Of a stretch of 64,000 bases of DNA, positions 21,721 to 32,493 are shown piece by piece. This stretch comes from Blepharisma japonicum. Lineage: Eukaryota; Ciliophora; Heterotrichea; Heterotrichida; Blepharismidae. Made by a program: the position numbers and the translations under genes. The notes under the pieces are model-generated. The model did not search any database. It was not told where the DNA came from and was given only the letters and a program-made list of their open reading frames with translations. Positions within the stretch are counted from its first letter, which is position 1; the number at the start of each line of letters is the position of its first letter. Where the stretch lies: positions 744,001-808,000 of the forward strand of contig CATKHK010000005.1 in the NCBI GenBank assembly GCA_949751835.1, given 5' to 3'.

Positions 21721-22338
21721 TTAAAAATCTCTAGGCTCACGAGTCTCCAAAAACGTTTTCAGTGTCCTTGAGGAATTTAAAAACCTGGCTTTCCACTGTC
21801 TCAGCTTATTACGCCCCTCTAACGTCTCTGGGTGGAATTTTTCGATGATGTTATGAAGTACTGCAAATACGTGGAAATCTGCCCTAGTAGGATGATTTCC
21901 TACAAAGTATCCGCTTCCTCCATTATTCTTATCAAGCCTTGCCTCAATTATTCCGAGCCACGCTGGGACTTTTTCTGTAAAAACTTTATTAAGTCCTTCA
22001 AAGTCCTTATTAAAGGCTAAAGGAGTTATTGTGCTCCCAATATCTTCGCATAGGTCGCATAGAGACTCAACCCAATAGGTTTCTTCACCTTCTGCAGCTC
22101 CATAGCCAAATTTATTGCAAAGGTAACGGGAAATTGACTGAGTTTGAGCCAGTCTGTGTCCATCTACGTCTACTATAGGCAGTTGGGAAAATTCAGCGAA
22201 GCCTGAACCTTTAAGCTGAGGCCATTCTTGGAACTGAATTTTATGGTCTTCAAAAGCAGCTCCAGCGTAGTGAAGAATCATCCGGATTACGTCGGCTCTC
22301 CCATATATGTCGAAATAGTGAACGGTTATGCCTGACAT
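21721..22338 (-). CDS. Sigma-class glutathione S-transferase (copy B)
   Basis: 205 residues starting M-S-G-I-T-V-H-Y-F with Tyr8 in the catalytic place, glutathione-site motifs Q-L-P-I-V-D and Q-T-Q-S-I-S-R-Y-L, and the helical C-terminal domain with F-V-G-N-H-P-T-R-A-D-F. Differs from copy A at five residues only (3, three adjacent near 100, one near 180). Function: conjugation or isomerisation with glutathione in the cytosol. Divergent from the plus-strand GST over 230 bp, so the pair may share a promoter. Confidence 0.93.
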   Translation of the reverse strand: MSGITVHYFDIYGRADVIRMILHYAGAAFEDHKIQFQEWPQLKGSGFAEFSQLPIVDVDGHRLAQTQSISRYLCNKFGYGAAEGEETYWVESLCDLCEDIGSTITPLAFNKDFEGLNKVFTEKVPAWLGIIEARLDKNNGGSGYFVGNHPTRADFHVFAVLHNIIEKFHPETLEGRNKLRQWKARFLNSSRTLKTFLETREPRDF

Positions 22339-22568
22339 TATTATATAAGTTTGGCTTGGAAAGTAAATTCCAATGGTTTTGAATTGGTTAATATTAGATA
22401 AAAAATTAGATGGTAATAGTAATAGGATAAAGAATGTGACTGATTGGAATCAGCCAAATTTAATAAAAAATCATATTTAAAAACCAAAACTGAAAACTTA
22501 GTATATATAATCACCAGCATTTTACGCTAAATTTATGCATCATTTTTATAAGTTGACAGTTAATAATA

Positions 22569-23264
22569 ATGGGTTGTGGTAAAAGCAACGCTCAACAGCC
22601 ATCTCCACCTACTAAGGTCTCGGCTGGATCTAAGCCCACCTTCCAAAATGTAGTTTTCCACTATTTCCCTGTTTATGCAAGAGGAGAAGTTGTGCGTGTG
22701 AGTCTTCACTATTTAGGTGTCGACTACACAGAAGACTTCGTCACTTTCCAAACTTGGCCTGCCTTTAAGCCAAAAACTGAGTTTGGACAAATGCCAACGT
22801 TAGATATCAATAACTTGAAACTCGGCCAAACGAAATCAATCATGCGTTATCTCTTTCAGTCTTTCAAGCACTATCCAGCAGATAACTTCCAAGCCTACAA
22901 CGTTGAAAGTCTAGTCGATTTATTACATGACATGAGAAATCCTCTTTATGAAGCTCATGTTAAAAAAGCCCCAGAGCAAGTTGAAGCCCTTTACACAACG
23001 AAGTATCCTGATCAGCTAAAAATGGTAGCAAAAAGATATTCAACATATGGGTCGAAGAAGTTTATGGTCGGCCAAAGCTTGACTATGGCTGATTTATATG
23101 TTTTTCAATTTATACACGATAACTTTATGACTCCTTTGACAAGAAAATACGAAAATTTGCTTGATCAGCACTGCCCAGCTGTAAAGACGTGGGCTAAAGA
23201 ATTTTTGGAGTCGTCGCAGGCATTGAAAACGTATTTAGCTTCAAGGCCTGAAAGACCTTTCTAA
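22569..23264 (+). CDS. GST-like protein with N-terminal acylation signal (copy B)
   Basis: 231 residues, same plan as copy A: M-G-C-G-K-S start for myristoylation and palmitoylation, Pro/Ser-rich linker, GST domains with H-Y-F-P-V-Y-A-R-G-E-V-V-R, Q-M-P-T-L and Q-T-K-S-I-M-R-Y-L, C-terminal helices, and the same P-E-R-P-F end. About 84 percent of residues equal copy A by eye, far less than for the neighbouring minus-strand GST pair. Probably a membrane-tethered GST; whether it is an active enzyme is not proven by sequence. Confidence 0.9.
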   Translation: MGCGKSNAQQPSPPTKVSAGSKPTFQNVVFHYFPVYARGEVVRVSLHYLGVDYTEDFVTFQTWPAFKPKTEFGQMPTLDINNLKLGQTKSIMRYLFQSFKHYPADNFQAYNVESLVDLLHDMRNPLYEAHVKKAPEQVEALYTTKYPDQLKMVAKRYSTYGSKKFMVGQSLTMADLYVFQFIHDNFMTPLTRKYENLLDQHCPAVKTWAKEFLESSQALKTYLASRPERPF

Positions 23265-23398
23265 ATAATCATATATTTATGATAAAATTGCCTAATGAAA
23301 AATACTAATTAATAATGGAATAGAGTTAAATTCAAATTTATAATAGTTTTATCTAGAGCCGATTATTCTTGTTTGAAGCTTCTAATTATTTTATAAAT

Positions 23399-23776
23399 CT
23401 AATTATATTTTCTCAGTGTATGAAACATTGGTTTTAGTGCATGCTTTCCCTCATAGCATTTTTTACAGAATTTCGCATAATTGCATTCTTTACAGTAACC
23501 TTCTGCATTTTTTAAACAATTTGAGCACAGAAATTTCACTATTTAAAAATTACCCCTAGAGATCGTTGAATAGCCGATTCAACTTAATGATCTTTCATGT
23601 AGTAGAGAATTATCTGGGCTGCTATTGTCTAGATAAACATTATTTGAATAAGGTGGGGAGTCAGGCATTATTTTTATTGGAGAACTTAAAGGAGAAGGGA
23701 GAAGATGGGGACGTGAAGGCTTTGGCTTTCTTGCTGTAGAGCAACAGCAGAATTGGGTTAGCAAGCCAGCTATCAT
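23399..23776 (-). CDS. Small cysteine-rich zinc-binding (B-box-like) protein, one intron
   Basis: Starts M-I-A-G-L-L-T-Q-F-C-C-C-S at 23776; exon 1 is Ser/Pro-rich and includes one TGA (Trp). A 15-nt intron gtaatttttaaatag (23539-23553) then opens exon 2, which codes for F-L-C-S-N-C-L-K-N-A-E-G-Y-C-K-E-C, then A-K-F-C-K-K-C-Y-E-G-K-H and ends L-R-K-Y-N with TAG 23399-23401. The C-x2-C...C-x2-C...C-x2-C...H spacing is that of a B-box or similar two-zinc fold. 120 residues in all. Function unknown; protein or ubiquitin-pathway binding is common for the fold. The N-terminal Cys triplet may be acylated. Confidence 0.7.
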
Positions 23777-24034
23777 TAATTATACATATTTTGATATTAA
23801 AAAGATAAGCTAAAAAATTCGTGACCAGAAATTAAATCTTTAATTCTCAATGAAAACTTATCCAATAATTATCATTTATTTATTGCATTATCAGTACAGT
23901 TCTTCGGATTTTATACAACATATATTTGAATATTCTCCCATTTTTCCTCATGATGCTATTTTTAAAGATTTATTTCTCTTATTTTTAGAATCTAAAAAAT
24001 TATTAATTTTTGCGATTTTCGAATATATAAAGAA

Positions 24035-25027
24035 ATGGTCTGTTATAAAGGAAAAGAAGTAAAAGTCAAGCTCAAGCTTATCAATCCCTTGCTCTATATA
24101 GACAACAGTGATTTTTTCTTAACATTTTCCAGTTTTTCTAATCCTTCTCTACTTGTAAGACAACTCAGCAATAAAAAGAAATTCAATATTTCACGTTCAG
24201 AATCTGGCTATAGTGTTGTACAGAATCGTATTGTTTTAATTAATCTAGATAAAAATCCACAAGAAGCCTTTTACGAGATTTTTCATATCATTGTAAATGC
24301 TGCACCTTCTCAAGAAGAAAATAAGAAAACCAAAAAAATTGTTTTGGTCTTTCCTGAAAATCCAGGGCTGTGACTATTGACAATAGAAGAAGCGATAAAA
24401 GCGCTTTTAAACTGCCCTGGCATAAGAACATCGCTGACTGTATGTTTGAAAAGCCAAGAATTAGAAACACTAAAAAATCACTTGAGTGAATCTAATTTTT
24501 ATCCGGAATTAAATGTGAATAATGCAAAAAAGCTTAAAAGATATATTTTTTCAAGGTTTATCTGTAATTCCTGCTATGAGTTCGCTTATAAACCTTATGT
24601 TTCAAGATGCTGCTTCTCAATTTATTGCAATTCATGTGTCAAAAATTTATACTGCAATGTCTGTAACATCCGATGTGAATTTGAAATTAATTTAGCAATA
24701 AAAAAATTAGTTAATGAATCGCCTTATTATTGCAACTGCGGAGAAAAGATAAAAGTAAAAGACATAGAAAATCATATGGAAAGTTGTGTGGCAAGTTTAT
24801 TTCGCTGCAAATTTACAGGATGTTCCTTTGAAGGCTCCCAAATAGAACTCATGGATCACGCTTTCCAATTTCATGCAGAAACAATATTAGAAAATATGAA
24901 TGAATATGCAAAAATTAATATAAGCCAAAAACAGCGTCTTATCCAATGCAGAATATGTGGAGATTTCAGTGAATCTCGATGCAAAAATTGTTTAAAAAGC
25001 ATTCCAATTACTAAAAATTTACAATAA
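24035..25027 (+). CDS. RING/TRAF-type zinc-finger protein
   Basis: Two frames joined by one TGA (24371-24373) give 330 residues. N-terminal 200 residues unrecognised; then F-I-C-N-S-C...C-C...Y-C-N-S-C...Y-C-N-V-C, a RING-like set of cysteines, followed by Y-Y-C-N-C-G-E-K-I...H-M-E-S-C and F-R-C-K-F-T-G-C-S-F-E-G...H-A-F-Q-F-H (TRAF-type fingers), and a last pair C-R-I-C-G / C-K-N-C. Such proteins are usually E3 ubiquitin ligases or TRAF-like adaptors. The start is uncertain: an upstream ATG at 23850 in another frame opens 70 codons (hydrophobic start M-K-T-Y-P-I-I-I-I-Y) that might belong to a longer form. Converges with the NB-ARC gene, 23 bp between stops. Confidence 0.7.
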
Positions 25028-25050
25028 TGCTTAAGAAATATTGGTTTTAT

Positions 25051-28000
25051 TTAGAATTTATTGAAATCTGCAATGATTTTTCCAATCTCGCTTGTTTTTT
25101 CATGGCTTTCTCCCAGTGTAGATTTAAATATAGAAAAAGCTTTTTCTAAATAAATTAAGGCAATTTGTTTATTTTTGATATTTGCAAGGCCCATATAATG
25201 ATAGCAAACCCCAGCCATTTCACTATTTTTCCCTGATTTTCCTTTAATTATTTTTAATGACTCTTTTAGGTGTTTCATAGCGTCGTTATCAGACCCAAGT
25301 TTTAAGTTGCAGTACCCAAAATCACTCAAAAACTGGGCTTTGACCAGTTCATCTTTTTCGTTTTCACAATAGTGGATTTCCTCAGCACTCTCATATTCTA
25401 ATATAGCTTCATTCCACATGGAAGCTCCCAAATAAAAACCAGCTAGTTTATTATAAGCTTTTCCCACCTCTAGACTTTTGTCGCCAAATTTTATTTTTCT
25501 TATTTCTAGGACTTGCCCCATGCATTTTTTGAACCCGTCAGATTTACCAATTTTTGAGTAATTTTCAGAAGCTTTGACTAAAAATTCAGTCTCATCTTCG
25601 TCAAAGCCTTCTTTAGTAATTTCAAAACAGTCTAAGTAGCATTGTATAGCTTCTTTATATTTTTGCAAGTTTTCTGCAAATTCAGCTGTTTTTATTAATA
25701 ATTCTAATGCTTCCTCGTTATTATGTTCTAAGTTGTTTTTCACTGCTTCTACCTGTTTAAGGCGAAATTCTAAAGCCTTTTGTGTGTTGTTTAGCTCACG
25801 GCAGATTCTGAATGCAGCATAAGCCCATTGGGCAACATCTGATGTCAGATGTTTTGGCCTATCTAATAAATAATTCAAAGCTCTTTCATATAATTCAAGA
25901 GCATCTTCTGGCTGGTTTTGGTTTTGCGCAAGCTTTGCTAAAGATGCATAAGATTTGCAGCATTCATAATGAGAAGTAGGAACAATTTTTTGTCTTATTT
26001 CTAATGCTTTTTCTAAGTATTCAGTAGCTTCTGGGATCTGGCTATCAGCTAGATGTAATAACCCTATTCTTTCGCAAGTATGGGCACAAAACAAATGGTC
26101 TTCTCCAACAGTTGTTTTAATGATCCTTTCTGCGTCTAGTGCATATTTCATAGCTTTTGGCTTATTTGTGCAGCATTTTGACAAGAAATATAAAATTTTC
26201 GCTATTTTTAGGTCATCTAAGCCATATCTTTGGACCCTGATTTCTAATGCACATTTTAAGTGATTTAGCGCTTCTTCACTTCTTTTGCAAGCAATATAAA
26301 AATTTGCAATTAAAATATGATAATCACTCAAAATATCATGGTGTGTCCCTACAATTTTACAAATTGGCTCCAAAAGGTTTTCTGAGTAATCCACAAGCCC
26401 GGACACCTCTTCTGACATTGGAGGAGGTTGGGAAATTAAGGTAGAAATATATGATAAATAATGGCAGCATTTTTTGTATAGCTCTAAAAATGAAAATCCC
26501 AAGGCAATTTTTATAAGTATAATTAAAGTAACAATCACATTTTCAGGGGCAGAAACTTGGTCTTCTATGATAGGCTCATATGGTCTTAAAATTTCATGAA
26601 AATCTTGATTGAGGACTCCGATTTCTATAATTGACTGTGAAATAGAAAAAATAGCGTCTGGAGAAGTCAACCCAAGGATTTCTTTGGATTTTAATATTTT
26701 TTCAAGCTCATTAAATCTCCCTAACTCACTAAGCGTGCTACATATCCCTACCTTTGAGTACAACAATAATTCTTTATTTTTACATTCCTGAATAATTTTT
26801 GTAAATAAATCTGAAGCTTCACGAGTCTTATGCAGCTTTAAATTGCAATAGGCTTCCCCATAATAAGCCTGATATCTATCCGGATGATTAAATTTTGTCA
26901 AAATTTCAATTGAATGATTAAAACTCTGTGCAGCCTCAGGGAAATTCAGCTCCACCTTCATTTCATATCTTCCTTTTTCATAAAAAACAATCCCAGCTTC
27001 TAATGAGCTTTCTCCTATAATATATTTTGATAGTTTTTTTATATGTAAAGACGCTTTTCCTGTTATACAAAATGTCGATAAAATATCTAAATCCCCAATT
27101 TCTTGTGTAAAAATCTGTTGTAAAGCCAAAGTAAATTGCTGACTTTGATGAGTCTGTGAGATAATTATTTTTGCTATAAATGGATGAATCTTTATTCTGT
27201 GTTTTTCGTCTTTTATTAAAATTCCTAGCTTATTGAGGGTATAAGTAAAAACTTCGTATTTAGAAGCATCAGATATTTTGGTTATATGGAAAAATACTTT
27301 TAAAGCAATATCTTGGGAAATCCCTGATACATCAATAAATGTGAGGCAAGATAGGAAATTTAGGAAATATGGGTGGTCTTTGGAAAGGCGATTTGCGGTA
27401 CATTTTCAAACTGTGGCAGCTGATAATTCAAGTTGAGAAAATCCTTGGAATTCAATTTTTTTTAGAGATTGCTTGCACTCAGAATGCAAATCTTTGTACT
27501 CTTCTAAGGAGATTTTATAGTAATTGATATATCTTCCTATTAGTTCTAAGGAAATAGGCATGCCTTCAGATATACTTAAAATTGACTCATTAAATAATTC
27601 TGTATATTTCCTTAAAATTAAAACATATTTTTCAGCTGGAATCGGCCTAATCTCCATTATATTTTCCCATTCAGGATGCGAAGATGTGACTATAATGTGT
27701 CCTTTATTTGGTAAAAAATTCCTAATAGACTCTAAGTTTTCAGCATCATCAAATATTAATAATGAAGGTTTGCTTTGGATTTCTAAGTATTCTTTTATTG
27801 AATAAATATTGTCTTCAAAAGTGTCTCTAATAGGCAGCTCAATTTTTCTAAATAATTTCAAAAATACAAAAGAAATATTGTTTATTGATTGTGAAGGAAT
27901 AAATAAAATAGCAGAATAAAGGTCATTGTAAACTTCTGAATATTTAACTGCTAAAGCGGTTTTTCCTACCCCTGAGTCTCCAACTAAAGCAACTATTTTG

Positions 28001-29505
28001 TTTTGGGCTTCTCCAAAGCTATTTCTAATTTGTTGCAGTTCTGAATTCCTTCCTATACAGGAGTATTGAATATGAGGATGAATAATTGGCTTTTCTTGGT
28101 CTTCTTCTTCATCCTCATCTTCTTCGCTAATTCTTTTATGATACGTTTTCAAGCATTCTCTATAAAAATCTGAAAACTCAAACATTTTTTTTACATTAGG
28201 ATGATTTTCTTGTAAAGCCCTTTGGCTGAGAATTAAATCAATTTCTTCATCAAATTTGTGGGTTTGTTCTTTAATTTTAATTAAAGTTTCTATTGCTTTG
28301 GCTCGGATTCTCCAATCATCAATTACATCTGAGTCTCTGAAATTGCTGAGTTTATTTAATTGTTCTAGAAGATCAGGGTTTAGAGTATGCAAAATTAAAA
28401 TTTCAACTGTATCTAATATAGCAACGATTTGTTCCCAAGTAGATTTCATACTTTTTGTGATAAATTTAATTAAAAGCTCAATTGAAGCATTTGTGGTCGC
28501 TTTTGGTTGCTCCATATAGGCTAAAACTATTAAATCGCTCAATAAGCTGCGTCCTTTTTTCACAGAGTCTTCAATATAAAGCTTTGCAGTGCCTATGCTA
28601 ACATTGGGAGTTTCATTTAGCAATTCATTGACCATAAGCTGGATATACACAGATAAATGTGGCAATAGTGGGACTCCACTGCTAATTTGGGTGACAATTT
28701 GGTCAATTGAATTTATGTATACTGCAAAAGTGGTTTCTGGATAAGTGCTTTCACAGATTCTTAGGAGATCTTTTATTTTAGTCACATAGTCTTGCAGAGG
28801 CATTTGATGCTCTTCTTTAAAAGAAGGAATTAATTTAGAAACAACCATATAAGCCCCTAAATATCGCCTTGCTTGCCGTGCCAGCCTCTCTCTGAAAATT
28901 TCCCATTTTTTTCATTTATAAATGACTTTTTTAGTCAACAGCTCTAAAAATCTTGCCCCAATTTCATAGAGTTTTACAGTCCCTGGGAGTCCAATGCTTT
29001 CGATTTTTTCAATAATTTCTCCTTCAATAGACCCTTCTTTAAAAGAATTAAAAACCTCATCAATATAGCTAAGAATTTTTTCTTCTTGTCTTTCGTCATG
29101 CTTAAACGAGATTGCCGGCGACCCAGGATCTTCTTCAACTTTTACATCTTCTTTTATGTCTTCAGTACTCGGAGTGTTGTCAAAGGGCTTAATAATTGAA
29201 CTACTAGGTCTACGATCTGTTGGTGGGACTATTGAAGCTGATGCCTTTCGAGGCTTTTGACCATTGCTTGTGGCACAGTTTCCTCCTCCACTTAAGCCAC
29301 TTTTACCAATGACGATTACATTTTTGGCTTTATAAAATGTTGTATTTCATTTATTAGGTGTTTTTGTTTGTGGAGCGTCAATAAAGATTTTTGCGTTTGG
29401 AGATATGAGGACTCCTTCTTTAGTAAAAACTTTGGAAGTGTGTTCGGATTTTTCTTTATTGAATTCTATAAGGTAGCCTTCTCGCGTTTCAATATAATCT
29501 CCCAT
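25051..29505 (-). CDS. NLR-like protein: NB-ARC NTPase plus TPR repeats
   Basis: One intronless frame of 1484 codons from M-G-D-Y-I-E-T-R-E-G-Y-L (29505) to TAA, with in-frame TGA read as Trp (for example at 27406). Residues 1-480: unknown, Ser/Pro-rich, then helical. About 490-700: NB-ARC/STAND NTPase with P-loop G-D-S-G-V-G-K-T, Walker B L-L-I-F-D-D-A-E and sensor-like I-I-V-T-S-S-H. About 780-1480: tetratricopeptide repeats of the 42-residue kinesin-light-chain type (A-L-E-I-R-Q-K-I-V ... S-Y-A-S-L-A-K-L). STAND proteins are ATP switches that oligomerise when the repeat domain senses a ligand; in animals and fungi many act in immunity or self/non-self recognition. Role here unknown. Confidence 0.85.
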
Positions 29506-29578
29506 TTTACTAAAGAAAATTAGAAATCTTATATTGTGGAAAATTAATTCAACGATTATTACAAAGTATTATTTGAAT

Positions 29579-29878
29579 TTAGTTGCGATTTGTATTGGAT
29601 AGTGAACGAAAATAAGCCCTACGGACATCTATCAGCTGCTGAGTCTTCTCATCAGCTTTTGGAGGTCCTGTTAAATTTCGACTTAGTCGCTGAGATTTTG
29701 GGCCATGCTTCATAATAAATTTTGGCTTGAATGTAGGTGTCATCAGCTCTTCTCTTTTTTCTATAACTCCGATTAGCTGTGATAAATTTAGGCTTCCTAT
29801 TTTAATGTTTTCTTTTGATGGTGCCATTCGGACATGAACTCTTGGAACTTGACTTGATTTGCTTTTCAAAATTTCCAT
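29579..29878 (-). CDS. Small basic protein, unknown
   Basis: 99 residues, no Trp, rich in Lys, Arg, Ser and Pro, with no recognised domain: M-E-I-L-K-S-K-S-S-Q-V-P-R at the start and R-A-Y-F-R-S-L-S-N-T-N-R-N at the end. Lies in the same direction as the NB-ARC gene, 73 bp upstream of its start. Probably disordered; likely real given codon use like its neighbours, but unproven. Confidence 0.5.
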   Translation of the reverse strand: MEILKSKSSQVPRVHVRMAPSKENIKIGSLNLSQLIGVIEKREELMTPTFKPKFIMKHGPKSQRLSRNLTGPPKADEKTQQLIDVRRAYFRSLSNTNRN

Positions 29879-30214
29879 TTTAAATATTTATTTGAATAAT
29901 AATCGAAAGATTAGGACCATCTTAGTAAATACTCATTTATAATGATGGCTAGTTTGATTTTTAATGATTTCAGATAAAAATCAATCTATTAAGCGAGATG
30001 CTCAAGTGGAAATGTGTTTATTTTCAATATAGATAACTTGTTTCAAATTAACCTTTTCTTCGTATTTAAATGTTCATAAAAAGAATATTTTTAATTTTTA
30101 ATAATTAATGTATTAACCTAATTTTATCTTGATTGCAAATTTCTTCATCATTCCATTATAAATAATATAAATCTGCAAATTAACTCAATTTACTGCACAA
30201 TCTTTCATATTTAC
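29879..30214. other. AT-rich spacer
   Basis: 336 bp between two minus-strand genes, presumably the promoter of the small basic protein gene and the 3' end region of the kelch gene. Nothing recognised. Confidence 0.6.
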
Positions 30215-31447
30215 TTAATTATCTATTTTAACTGGTGTCTTTAGCTCCTCCTCTATCAAAAAATACGCATACAAGTCACTAAACGGCATCTGATGTCTAT
30301 CGCCACCAAATATATACATAACATCCTCATGGACAACCGCCGAATGTCCATCCCTCTGATGGGGTGCTCTCCCTTGCACCCTCCCTTCCAGCGAAATATT
30401 GATCGTCCTTACATCAAATTCTGTGTTTGCCCTTGGCTTTGGGGTCAAAGGGCTAAAAGATTCTTTTTTATTCAAATTTGAATTCACAGTATGCCTCCTT
30501 GACATAAGATGGCTCTTATGAGCTTGTTTATACTCTTCAAGCTGAGCTGCTGAAACAGGATCTTTTACCTGGTGGTCATTTTGGAACAAAGTCCAGTCAT
30601 TCGTCAAAAATCCATAAGAATACATCTCATTGGTCTCTTGGGTCTCGTCTTTCATTCCTCCAAATATTACCATGATATCTTTATATACAATTGCAGAGTG
30701 CCCAGACCTGCCTGCTGGGATTCTTTGCTTTGGGATGATGATTTCTCATATAAAAGTGTCAAGTTTTAGCCTTCAAAAATCGTGGAGTTTTTCGCCTTCA
30801 TTGCTGGAGCCTCCATAAATGTATAGATCGTTATGGTAAAGGACGGCTGTATGGTTCGATCGAGGTTCTGGGCCGGCATTTGTGTCTTCTAATTTTCATT
30901 TAAAATTAGACAGGTCTAAAGTATATACTTTATTTGTACGGGTTTCTTCGACAAAACCGCCGAAAACGATCATAGAAGAGCTTATTCCGTTTTCATATAG
31001 TGTAGCTGTATGGGAATCATGGGGTGGAGGAAAGTCAGGACGATTTGAAGTTATTTTTTCTACTCGCTGATTTATTATATCAATTACCCAAGTATCATTA
31101 AAAGCCTTTTCTCCATTGGTTCCTCCGAAAATATACATGAAATCTCCTTTCACAATCGCACTATGCCGACACAAAGGGGCCAATCCAGGAATTTCGAATT
31201 CTTCCCAAATTTCAATGTTTTTATTATCAAGATCAAAAGCCCACAAGCCACTTTGCAGACCATCTTGGATGTTTTGGCCACCATAAATCAGCATTCTGTC
31301 CCTCCAAACACAAGCTGAATGATAACTCCGCCGACTTGGGTGGATTCCAAGTGACCTGATTTCTTCTCACAAATGTTCAGTATTTTTTTGAAGCTTGGTA
31401 TTGATTTTTAAGAATGAAAACTGGTCTCTATGACGTTTTGGCTCCAT
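30215..31447 (-). CDS. Kelch-repeat protein
   Basis: 410 residues from M-E-P-K-R-H-R-D-Q-F with several TGA Trp codons. Five to six kelch blades with the usual pattern R-x-x-H-S-A, M-x-I-F/Y-G-G and W at blade ends: R-M-L-I-Y-G-G, F-M-Y-I-F-G-G, S-M-I-V-F-G-G, D-L-Y-I-Y-G-G, I-M-V-I-F-G-G, and after a Ser/Lys-rich loop V-M-Y-I-F-G-G. This makes a beta-propeller that binds proteins such as actin or E3 partners. No BTB or other domain is attached. The loop of about 80 residues between the last two blades is unusual. Confidence 0.85.
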
Positions 31448-31856
31448 GATAATAATTAGTTTAAAGAAAATTATAAAAAATTAAACAAAATTGGAAGAAT
31501 TTCTAGTGGAAAATATGGAGTCAGTGAAAGAAATGAAGAAACTAGGAAATAAACCAAGAAAATGTCAAGAGAGTTTTATAAGAGTTTAAAAAATGACTAG
31601 GAAAAAATTATTAAAAAATTAATTTAGTAATATCCAATATTTAAATAAACAAATAGCTTTAGCAATTCTTCAGTTTCCAAGGATTAATACTAAATTCAGA
31701 AAAAAACTATATTTTTGCCAAATTAATTTAATAGTAAAATAAAAAATTGTATCAATTTTCTATTTTAAGCAAAAAGCAAATAAATTATAAATTTATTATT
31801 AAAATGCTAATGCGGTTAAATTCAAAGATTTTAATAAAATTTATAAAATGTTTAAT
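31448..31856. other. AT-rich spacer
   Basis: 409 bp with no coding frame; upstream region of the kelch gene and 3' flank of the small gene at 31857. Nothing recognised. Confidence 0.55.
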
Positions 31857-32300
31857 TTACAATTGTCTAAGAGGAGTCCTTTTTCTTGTTTTAACAGGCG
31901 AGAAAAACCCTTCTGGAACTTCTATGTTATCCAGAACATGGTCTAGTTGTCCTTCCAACCTATTCATGTGTTCATAAAAAGTATTCCTTATTTCTGGCAC
32001 TGTAAAAATGGGCTTAGGAAGTGGAGGAGTCTTTGACACGTCTTTTAAAATCACAGGCGGGTTATTTTCTTTATTTTGATTTTGTTTTATCATTAATTTT
32101 CATACCAAGCTTGGAGGTCTTCTATCACTTGCTGACGAACTTCTAGGTCGTCTTGATGATGCAAAATGCTGGCTGAAATATTCAGGGATAAGCTTGGCTT
32201 CGATTTTTTTTTTGTTTGGGACCATTACAGGTTTGTTAAGATTTGCCGAAGGTGGTCTAGGTTTTAAACAGTTGGGTGTGATGGTAGGTTTGATAGACAT
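31857..32300 (-). CDS. Small Pro/Ser-rich protein, unknown
   Basis: 147 residues obtained by reading through one TGA near 32100: M-S-I-K-P-T-I-T-P-N-C-L-K-P-R-P at the start, a Ser/Arg-rich stretch (S-S-R-R-P-R-S-S-S-A-S-D-R-R-P), a short helix T-F-Y-E-H-M-N-R-L-E-G-Q-L-D-H-V-L, and the end F-F-S-P-V-K-T-R-K-R-T-P-L-R-Q-L. The S-P-V-K and K-R-T-P sites look like proline-directed kinase targets. No family recognised. Confidence 0.6.
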
Positions 32301-32493
32301 TTTTGATTTTAAATTATGATTTCATAAAATAAACTGTTATCGATCAATTAAACTCACATAATGGTTTTGTTTAAATTTATAGGCATTTGCTATCAGCCTT
32401 AAATAAATTAGCAAAATTTATCCCTGAAATTATTTCTCCATTTCCCAAGTTATAAAAAATATAATTTATCAGAAAAACTATTATCATAAGAAA

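Larger units (their letters stand above)
20937..23670. repeat. Segmental duplication, copy B
   Basis: Holds all four genes in working form: DJ-1-like, minus GST, plus GST, zinc-binding protein. Copy A is at 7310-10165, same orientation, about 13.6 kb away. Confidence 0.9.

Noticed and set aside
23850-24062. Separate small hydrophobic protein upstream of the RING/TRAF-type gene
   Set aside because: Could be a 5' part of that gene in another frame, but no 15-nt intron gives a clean join; left as an uncertainty in that entry.
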